DNA of 48,316 bases, from the IMG/VR virus record IMGVR_UViG_3300045131_001716, positions 1 through 48,316 of that record; one strand, 5' to 3'. Origin of the DNA: a virus. Shown piece by piece: positions 42,602 to 48,316 of the stretch (its first letter is position 1; the number at the start of each line of letters is the position of its first letter). The notes beneath the pieces are model-generated. The model was given only the letters and a program-made list of their open reading frames with translations, was not told where the DNA came from and made no database searches. The position numbers were made by a program, and so were the translations under genes.

Positions 42602-42628
42602 GTATTTATTCATACTCTTTATAAATAC
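42602..42628. promoter_or_regulatory. Inverted pair of GTATTTAT elements
   Basis: AGTATTTAT on the plus strand (octamer 42602-42609) and the same sequence on the minus strand (42621-42628), separated by 11 nt. The minus copy serves the ribbon-helix-helix gene 35 nt away; the plus copy points toward the sheath gene. The inverted repeat could also be an operator. Confidence 0.5.
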
Positions 42629-42663
42629 TTATCTAAAAGTAAAGTTTTTTCATAAAAACTCTA

Positions 42664-42671
42664 ATATTTAT
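42664..42671 (+). promoter_or_regulatory. ATATTTAT element upstream of tail sheath gene
   Basis: CTAATATTTATCAAT, 34 nt before the sheath ATG. This gives a short untranslated leader, unlike most other copies. Confidence 0.45.
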
Positions 42672-42705
42672 CAATAAAATAAATCTGTAACAGAATAATT
42701 TAATA

Positions 42706-45700
42706 ATGGCAGCACAAGCAAATCAAAAAGTATTTGTATCACCTGGAGTGTACACATCGGAAACCGACTTATCATTTATCGCCCAAAGTGTGGGGGTAAC
42801 AACTTTAGGCCTTGTTGGAGAAACTTTAAAAGGTCCAGCATTTGAACCAGTATTCATAACGAATTTTGACGAATTCCAATCATATTTTGGTGGTTCAGAG
42901 CCCGTTAAATTTTATGGTACTCAGATACCAAAATATGAGGCGGCATATATTGCCAAATCATATTTACAACAATCAAATCAATTATTTGTAACAAGAATTT
43001 TAGGATTGTCCGGATATGATGCAGGACCGTCTTGGAGTCTTTCATTAGTTGCTAATGTTGACCCAACAACTATTTCTGCACCATCAAATCCTGTGGCTTT
43101 TACTGCAACGTTTACCGGTACATCATCTGGAGGCACATTTAACCTTATAAGTGGGACATTACCAAATCAAGTTGAACTAAATAAACAATATAAATTACAA
43201 GACGGTTCAGTATCTACAATACAAACCGATTTTAACAATTATTTAAGCGAGATTGTAAATACAACATCACTTTCAGCAACAACGTCAGTTATATATGGCT
43301 CAATACTTTATGATGACAATTATTCTCTTACATATGGAAGACCTAATGTAAAAACTCCATATGATTGTGTACCTATTTTAGAAGAAAATAATTTATCTGC
43401 GTCGTCAAACGACCCTTGGCTTTATGCTAATTTTAATATTTCTTCAGGAAATAATTATTCGGGTTATTCTTTTTATTATGTTATTGATAATATAATTTCT
43501 AATGTGGATTCTAATTTTACGGTTACTATTTCTGGAGCTTCCGTTAATTTTACAGGTATGGCGTACACCGACTTCAATAATATGGTTGTTGGTACTATTC
43601 GTTCACGAGGTATTTGTAATTATGTTAATAGTGCCGGAAGTAATGACCATGGTCCAGTTTATGAGGTTGGTATTGATTACAACAATAATAATACTTGGGT
43701 TCCAAATAATTTACAAATAGTTTGTACTGGACAATATTCAGGTATTACAGAATCACCTTATTCATCTTTTTTATTATCGGGTTTAACAAATGATAATAAA
43801 ACATTTTCATTTGAAACGTCATTAAGTGCATCTTCGTCAAAATATATTACAAAAGTATTAGGTGTTGATAATTTTGGTAAATCAAGGTATGAAGTTCCTA
43901 TTTACGTTGAAGAGATTTATCAAGGAAGTTTGAATTATGCTTATAGTCAAAATTATATCCGTGGATTAAGTTGTGATTTAATTGCTTTACCTGATGCAAG
44001 AAGTCAATCAAGTCAATCAATTGCTTGGAATTTAGAACAATACCAATCACCTGAAACACCTTATTTGGTTTCTGAATTAAGAGGTAACCAAGTTTATAAT
44101 TTATTTAAATTTATATCAATTTCCGATGGAAATGATGCAAATACTGAAGTTAAAATTTCAATCGCTAACTTATCATATAATAATATGTCGTTTGATGTTT
44201 TTATTAGAAATTTTTATGACTCTGACTCAAATCCAGTTGTAATTGAAAAATTCACAAATTGTAATATGGACCCAGCATCAAATAACTTTGTTGGAAAAAA
44301 AATAGGTTCATCTAATGGCGAATTTGCGTTAATTTCAAGATATGTTATGGTTGAAATGGCGGATGAATACCCAATTGACTCACTACCTTGTGGTTTCCGT
44401 GGTTACACACAAAGAGAATATGAAGACGCTTCGGTTTACCCATCACCATATCCAAAATATAAAATAAAATATGATTACCCTGGAGAAGTTATTGCTAACC
44501 CACCATTTGGAACACCTATTGGTGGCTCAAATACTGTTGAATCTCCTGGAGATGTTATAAGAAGAACATATTTAGGATTCTCAACACAGTATGGAATTGA
44601 TGAATCATTTTTAACTTATAAAGGAAAACAAAACCCTCAATCAAATTGGGCTTTGGCAACTGACTCATTTAAATGGAACTACACTAGTAAAGGTTTCCAT
44701 ATGGACTCAGGAGCAACTGTTGTATCAATTGCTAACACATCAATGACAAGTGGTCAAACAGCTTTTGAATGTGGTACTGCTGAATTTAGAAGTGACCCAG
44801 AAACACAAGAAAATCCGTATTATTTCATATATTCAAGAAAATACACACTATGTTTTGCTGGTGGGTTTGATGGTTGGGACATTTATAGAGAGTGGAGAAC
44901 TAACGAAGATAGATTTCAATTAGGAGCTGCGGGTTATTTAGCTGGTAGTGCACCTTCATCAAGATATCCAACCGCAACAGGTGATGGATTGTTTAAAAGA
45001 ATTGTGGTTCAGAACAATACTCAAGATTTTGCAAATACTGACTACTACGCATATTTACTTGGTATTCTATCATTTGCAAATCCAGAATCAACTAACATTA
45101 ATATATTTGCAAGTGCAAGCATTGACTACGTAAATAACTCAAACCTTGTTGAGGAAGCGATAGACATGATTCAATTTTCAAGAGCGGATTCGGTTTATAT
45201 TTGTACAACACCTGATTATAAAATGTATACTCCAGACGGAACAAGTTCTTTGGACGTTATTTATCCTCAAGAATCAGTTGACAATTTAAATAATACAGGA
45301 ATTGACTCTAACTATACAGCAACTTATTTCCCTTGGATTTTAACAAGGGATACTGTTAATAACACACAAATTTATTTACCTCCGACAGGTGAGGTTTGTA
45401 GAAACTTAGCTTTAACCGATAACATTTCATTCCCTTGGTTTGCATCTGCGGGTTATACTAGAGGACTTGTAAACTCTATTAAGGCTAGACAAAAACTTAC
45501 ACAAACCGACAGAGATGTACTATATCAAGGTAGAATAAATCCTATCGCAACTTTCTCTGATGTTGGAACTGTAATTTGGGGTAATAAAACATTACAAATT
45601 GCTGACTCAGCACTTAATAGATTGAATGTAAGAAGATTGTTACTTCAAGCTCGTAAGTTAATTTCCGCAGTAGCTGTAAGATTATTATTTGAACAAAACG

Positions 45701-45927
45701 ACCAAGTTGTTAGACAACAATTCTTGGATAGTGTTAATCCTATTTTGGATTCAATTAGAAGAGATAGAGGTTTATATGATTTCCGTGTAACAGTTTCATC
45801 TTCACCTGAAGATTTAGACAGAAACACATTAACAGGTAAAATTTATTTAAAACCTACAAGGGCGTTAGAATTTATAGATATTGAATTCTTAATTACACCA
45901 ACAGGGGCTTCATTTGAAAATATTTAA
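42706..45927 (+). CDS. Tail sheath protein (T4 gp18-like), enlarged
   Basis: A 1073-residue sheath protein. The N-terminus KVFVSPGVYTSETDLSF (9-25) and GVTTLGLVGETLKGPAFEPV match gp18, and the C-terminal sheath domain is clear: NPIATFSDVGTVIWGNKTLQ, LNVRRLLLQARKLISAVAVR, QQFLDSVNPILDSIRRDRGL and ALEFIDIEFLITPTGA. T4 gp18 is 659 residues, so about 400 are added, mostly in the middle (roughly 130-650), where beta-rich, Asn/Ser-rich segments probably form outward-facing insertions. The sheath contracts to drive the tube through the envelope. Confidence 0.93.
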   Translation: MAAQANQKVFVSPGVYTSETDLSFIAQSVGVTTLGLVGETLKGPAFEPVFITNFDEFQSYFGGSEPVKFYGTQIPKYEAAYIAKSYLQQSNQLFVTRILGLSGYDAGPSWSLSLVANVDPTTISAPSNPVAFTATFTGTSSGGTFNLISGTLPNQVELNKQYKLQDGSVSTIQTDFNNYLSEIVNTTSLSATTSVIYGSILYDDNYSLTYGRPNVKTPYDCVPILEENNLSASSNDPWLYANFNISSGNNYSGYSFYYVIDNIISNVDSNFTVTISGASVNFTGMAYTDFNNMVVGTIRSRGICNYVNSAGSNDHGPVYEVGIDYNNNNTWVPNNLQIVCTGQYSGITESPYSSFLLSGLTNDNKTFSFETSLSASSSKYITKVLGVDNFGKSRYEVPIYVEEIYQGSLNYAYSQNYIRGLSCDLIALPDARSQSSQSIAWNLEQYQSPETPYLVSELRGNQVYNLFKFISISDGNDANTEVKISIANLSYNNMSFDVFIRNFYDSDSNPVVIEKFTNCNMDPASNNFVGKKIGSSNGEFALISRYVMVEMADEYPIDSLPCGFRGYTQREYEDASVYPSPYPKYKIKYDYPGEVIANPPFGTPIGGSNTVESPGDVIRRTYLGFSTQYGIDESFLTYKGKQNPQSNWALATDSFKWNYTSKGFHMDSGATVVSIANTSMTSGQTAFECGTAEFRSDPETQENPYYFIYSRKYTLCFAGGFDGWDIYREWRTNEDRFQLGAAGYLAGSAPSSRYPTATGDGLFKRIVVQNNTQDFANTDYYAYLLGILSFANPESTNINIFASASIDYVNNSNLVEEAIDMIQFSRADSVYICTTPDYKMYTPDGTSSLDVIYPQESVDNLNNTGIDSNYTATYFPWILTRDTVNNTQIYLPPTGEVCRNLALTDNISFPWFASAGYTRGLVNSIKARQKLTQTDRDVLYQGRINPIATFSDVGTVIWGNKTLQIADSALNRLNVRRLLLQARKLISAVAVRLLFEQNDQVVRQQFLDSVNPILDSIRRDRGLYDFRVTVSSSPEDLDRNTLTGKIYLKPTRALEFIDIEFLITPTGASFENI

Positions 45928-45935
45928 CAAAATTA

Positions 45936-45960
45936 ACGGGGTATATAACTGCCCCGTATT
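45936..45960 (+). terminator. Weak hairpin after the sheath gene
   Basis: Inverted repeat ACGGGG / CCCCGT (45936-45941 with 45952-45957), 10-nt loop, then ATTAT rather than a clear T run. It sits 9 nt past the sheath stop and 9 nt before the next start, so it may attenuate rather than stop transcription. Confidence 0.45.
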
Positions 45961-45968
45961 ATCTAATT

Positions 45969-46799
45969 ATGAAAGGACAACTTAGAGAAGGATTTAAAGA
46001 AGAAGGAACTCCAGACATGAAATATTACGCGTTTGATTGGGATGACAATATTGTCCACATGCCAACAGAAATAATAATAAAAACTGAAGACGGTGACGAA
46101 ATTGGTATGAATACTAATGATTTTGCAAAACATAGGGAGAAAATTGGAAAAAAAAATTTTAAATATAATGGAGAAATTATTGTTGGGTTTGGTAAAAATC
46201 CATTTAAAAATTTTCGAACCGAAGGTGATAAAGATTTTTTAGTTGACGCTATGATGGCAAATGTTGGACCAGCTTTCGATGATTTTAAAGAAGCCATTAA
46301 TAATGGTTCAATTTTTTCAATAATTACTGCAAGAGGTCATAACCCAAATATTTTAAAACAAGCTGTTTATAATTATATTATCAACGGATTTAATGGGATT
46401 GATAAAAATCAACTAGTTAAAAACCTTAAAAAATACAGGACGTTTGTCGGTGAAAATGATATAAGTGATGATGAATTAATTAAGTCGTATTTGAACCTAA
46501 ATAAGTACTATCCAGTGTCTTTTGGTGATGAGTCAGGTGCGGTTAATCCTGAAGAGGCTAAAGTTCGTGATATGGAAAAATTTGTTTCCTATATTAGAAA
46601 AATGGCTAATAAGTTAAATAAAAGAGCGTTTATTAAAAATGATATATCAAATAACTTTATACCAGAGCAACCAACTATTGGATTTTCAGATGACGACATT
46701 AAAAATGTAGAAGTAATGAATAAACATTTTATAAATAAACCAAATAACATAATTAAGACTTATTCTACTGCTAGTGGCATTAAAAATAAATATAACTAG
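45969..46799 (+). CDS. HAD-superfamily phosphatase
   Basis: A 276-residue HAD protein with intact catalytic motifs: motif I YYAFDWDDNIVH (Asp23, Asp25), motif II SIITARGHNP (Thr120) and motif IV IGFSDDDIKNVE (Asp241-Asp243). A helical cap lies between motifs I and II. The first 16 residues (MKGQLREGFKEEGTPD) form a separate charged lead; a second Met at residue 17 could be the true start. It lies between the sheath and tube genes, which are normally adjacent in T4-like phages. The substrate is unknown; nucleotides, sugar phosphates or RNA/DNA ends are possible. Confidence 0.8.
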   Translation: MKGQLREGFKEEGTPDMKYYAFDWDDNIVHMPTEIIIKTEDGDEIGMNTNDFAKHREKIGKKNFKYNGEIIVGFGKNPFKNFRTEGDKDFLVDAMMANVGPAFDDFKEAINNGSIFSIITARGHNPNILKQAVYNYIINGFNGIDKNQLVKNLKKYRTFVGENDISDDELIKSYLNLNKYYPVSFGDESGAVNPEEAKVRDMEKFVSYIRKMANKLNKRAFIKNDISNNFIPEQPTIGFSDDDIKNVEVMNKHFINKPNNIIKTYSTASGIKNKYN

Positions 46800-46850
46800 A
46801 TTATAATTTTGATAAAATAAAAGTAAATAGAAAAAAATTTTAACAAGGAT

Positions 46851-46858
46851 ATATTTAT
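46851..46858 (+). promoter_or_regulatory. ATATTTAT element upstream of tail tube gene
   Basis: GGATATATTTATACA, 43 nt before the tube ATG in an otherwise empty, A/T-rich 102-nt gap. Confidence 0.4.
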
Positions 46859-46901
46859 ACATATAGAATATAAACAACTAAAACAAAAAAAATAAAATAA
46901 C

Positions 46902-47390
46902 ATGGCTGATTTATTAATGAAAATGCCGATACCTTATGAACCAAAACGACAAAATCGTTTTATTTTAAGGTTTCCATCAAGTTTAGGTATTAACGAATGG
47001 TTTGTTGAAAGTGCTTCAAGACCATCAATTAAAATTGGGGCAACTGAAATACAATTCTTAAACACATCAACATTTGTTGCGGGTAGATTTAATTGGGACC
47101 CAATTAGTGTTAAGTTTCGTGACCCTATTGGTCCATCAGCCGCTCAAGCACTTATGGAGTGGGTTCGTTTACACGCTGAATCCGTGACAGGTCGTATGGG
47201 TTATGCTGCGGGATACAAAAAAGACATTGACCTTGAAATGTTGGACCCAACAGGAGTTGTTGTTGAAAAATGGATTCTTTATGGGACATTCTTAACCGAT
47301 GTAAATTTTGGAACTTTATCTTATAGTCAAGATGCTTTAGCCGAAATTACCGCTTCTTTAAGAATGGATAGATGTGTGTTGGTTTATTAA
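46902..47390 (+). CDS. Tail tube protein (T4 gp19-like)
   Basis: A 162-residue protein, close to T4 gp19 (163). RQNRFILRFPSSLGINEWFV (16-35), SASRPSIKIGATEIQFLN, VKFRDPIGPSAAQALMEWV and GYAAGYKKDIDLEMLDPTG all follow the tube-protein pattern. It stacks as hexamers inside the sheath. The gene follows the HAD phosphatase and ends 80 nt before a strong terminator. Confidence 0.92.
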   Translation: MADLLMKMPIPYEPKRQNRFILRFPSSLGINEWFVESASRPSIKIGATEIQFLNTSTFVAGRFNWDPISVKFRDPIGPSAAQALMEWVRLHAESVTGRMGYAAGYKKDIDLEMLDPTGVVVEKWILYGTFLTDVNFGTLSYSQDALAEITASLRMDRCVLVY

Positions 47391-47470
47391 TAATACAATA
47401 CTTCTATTCATTTACTATAAATCATAATTAAATAAGAATTATGTTTATAATTAAAAAAATCTAATTATAT

Positions 47471-47508
47471 TTAACCGTAAAGACAATAAACTTTACGGTT
47501 AATTTTTT
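47471..47508 (+). terminator. Rho-independent terminator after the tail tube gene
   Basis: Twelve-base inverted repeat TTAACCGTAAAG / CTTTACGGTTAA (47471-47482 with 47491-47502), 8-nt loop, then six T. It ends only 2 nt before the ATG of the next gene, so that gene must depend on read-through or on a promoter within the same DNA. Confidence 0.85.
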
Positions 47509-47510
47509 AT

Positions 47511-48254
47511 ATGGATACTCAATCAATGGACTACGGTCAAGAAAACTTCACATTACCACATGATGTGGTACAATTACCTTCACAAGGAATTTTTTATAAA
47601 AATAAAAAAAAATCAATTAAAGTTGGTTATCTTACCGCCTCAGACGAAAACATTTTAATGGGTGGCGCAAATGATTTAACGATGACTTTATTACGAGCAA
47701 AAATTTACGAACCTGATATTAAAGTTGAGGAATTACTTGAAGGTGATGTTGAAGCAATCCTAATATTTTTAAGAAATACAGGATTTGGGCCTGAAATAAC
47801 ATTAAATGTTACTGACCCTGTCACTAAAAAACCATTTAAATCAAACGTATTATTAGACCAATTAAATATTATTAATGGTCAACAACCAAATGAGGATGGT
47901 TCATTTACAACGCTTTTACCAAAATCACAATCTACAATTAAACTTAAACCATTAAGTTATGGTGAAATTATTGAGATTGGTAAATTAGCAGAAACATATC
48001 CTCAAGGTAGGGTTGTTCCAAAGGTAACTTGGAGAATGCAAAAAGAAATTATTGAAGTTGACGGGTCAACCGATAAAGCATCAATTGCAAAGTTTGTTGA
48101 GTCGATGCCAATTTCAGACTCAAAGTTCATAAGAAAATTTATGAATGAAAATGAACCAAGATTAGATATGACTAAAACAATTATAGCCCCGTCAGGAGAA
48201 AAGCTAACAGTGAATGTTGGTTTTGGGGTTGACTTTTTTCTCCCTTTCTTCTGA
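47511..48254 (+). CDS. T4-type baseplate/hub-assembly protein (gp26-like)
   Basis: A 247-residue protein of the T4 baseplate family: FTLPHDVVQLPSQGIFYKN, KSIKVGYLTASDENILMGG, LLEGDVEAILIFLRNTGFG and KLKPLSYGEIIEIGKLAETY are typical of gp26-like baseplate-hub assembly proteins in T4-like phages. It ends GVDFFLPFF. Within the last 40 nt a second frame opens that reads like the start of the partner normally encoded next (48214 onward). Start at 47511 lies directly behind the terminator. Confidence 0.8.
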   Translation: MDTQSMDYGQENFTLPHDVVQLPSQGIFYKNKKKSIKVGYLTASDENILMGGANDLTMTLLRAKIYEPDIKVEELLEGDVEAILIFLRNTGFGPEITLNVTDPVTKKPFKSNVLLDQLNIINGQQPNEDGSFTTLLPKSQSTIKLKPLSYGEIIEIGKLAETYPQGRVVPKVTWRMQKEIIEVDGSTDKASIAKFVESMPISDSKFIRKFMNENEPRLDMTKTIIAPSGEKLTVNVGFGVDFFLPFF

Positions 48255-48316
48255 TTATAGAAAAGTTCAAATCGACGAATTTTATTATTTAACAACACTA
48301 ATGAAGATTTCTTATC
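48214..48316 (+). CDS. Downstream partner of the gp26-like protein, possible frameshift product (partial)
   Basis: In the +1 (equivalently -2) frame relative to the gp26-like gene, an ORF runs off the window: MLVLGLTFFSLSSDYRKVQI, then DEFYYLTTLMKISY. It has its own ATG at 48214, overlapping the upstream gene by 41 nt, but the first residues before FFSLSSDYRK are hydrophobic and not obviously a real N-terminus. A run of six T (48234-48239) within the overlap could permit a -2 slip, joining GVDFF to SLSSDYRK. The peptide resembles the gp51-like partner found in other T4-like phages. Confidence 0.55.
   Translation, partial: MLVLGLTFFSLSSDYRKVQIDEFYYLTTLMKISY

Noticed and set aside
45969-46799. 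Prohead protease or scaffold, suggested by the charged N-terminal lead
   Set aside because: The rest of the protein carries clear HAD motifs and no protease signature.
48002-48298. Minus-strand ORF of 98 codons at the right end
   Set aside because: It lies wholly opposite the well-supported gp26-like gene and has no recognisable protein features.
1-48316. tRNA genes, integrase or attachment sites
   Set aside because: No GC-richer cloverleaf-like patch, recombinase gene or flanking direct repeat was found by eye; a dedicated tRNA scan would be needed to be certain.

Overview
The window reads as part of the genome of a large, strongly AT-rich tailed phage with a contractile, T4-like tail, probably infecting a member of the Bacteroidota. 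The phage call rests on a gp18-like tail sheath, a gp19-like tail tube, a T4-type baseplate/hub-assembly protein, three neck-like proteins, a T4 gp43-like family B DNA polymerase, PhoH, a dUTPase and a SNF2-type helicase. The host guess is inference: almost no gene has a Shine-Dalgarno sequence, and starts sit behind short A/T-rich leaders, as is typical of Bacteroidota. No terminase, portal, major capsid, integrase, tRNA or CRISPR array was seen.

Layout. (1) 1-17612, minus strand: one long, tightly packed, mostly ATGA-coupled operon. From its promoter side (about 17650) it runs GT4 glycosyltransferase, 3'-5' exonuclease, dUTPase, a two-domain glycosyltransferase, NAD synthetase, UDP-glucose-6-dehydrogenase-like enzyme, GT2, GT11 and GT10 fucosyltransferase-like enzymes, a GT-B-like protein, FkbM methyltransferase, further glycosyltransferase-like proteins, PglD-like acetyltransferase, DegT aminotransferase, zinc alcohol dehydrogenase, a STELLO/DUF288-like transferase, GDP-mannose 3,5-epimerase, PhoH and a degenerate HAD protein. 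(2) 17775-20398, minus: five mostly unrecognised proteins, one with a WYL-like domain. (3) 20450-28146, plus: four fibre/adhesin genes with Thr-Pro-rich linkers, plus small genes and gene debris. (4) 28238-32786, plus: four more glycosyltransferases, the first related to Skp1 hydroxyproline GlcNAc-transferases; then a small protein and DNA polymerase B. (5) 35976-40780, minus: small protein, gp13-like neck protein, a Mn-type superoxide dismutase fused to a putative PD-(D/E)xK nuclease domain, and the helicase. (6) 40836-48316, plus: neck/tail completion proteins, a hidden ribbon-helix-helix gene on the opposite strand, sheath, a HAD phosphatase, tube, and a baseplate-assembly protein with a likely frameshifted continuation that runs off the window.

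How it may work together. The phage appears to carry its own glycan factory: activated-sugar enzymes, about thirteen glycosyltransferases, an FkbM methyltransferase and NAD synthesis. Next to it are fibres with mucin-like Thr/Pro linkers. I infer that it glycosylates either its own fibres or the host surface. Two promoter classes can be seen: sigma70-like boxes ahead of the glycan, helicase and polymerase genes, and a recurrent (G/A)TATTTAT element close upstream of structural and fibre genes on both strands, which I propose as the late promoter.
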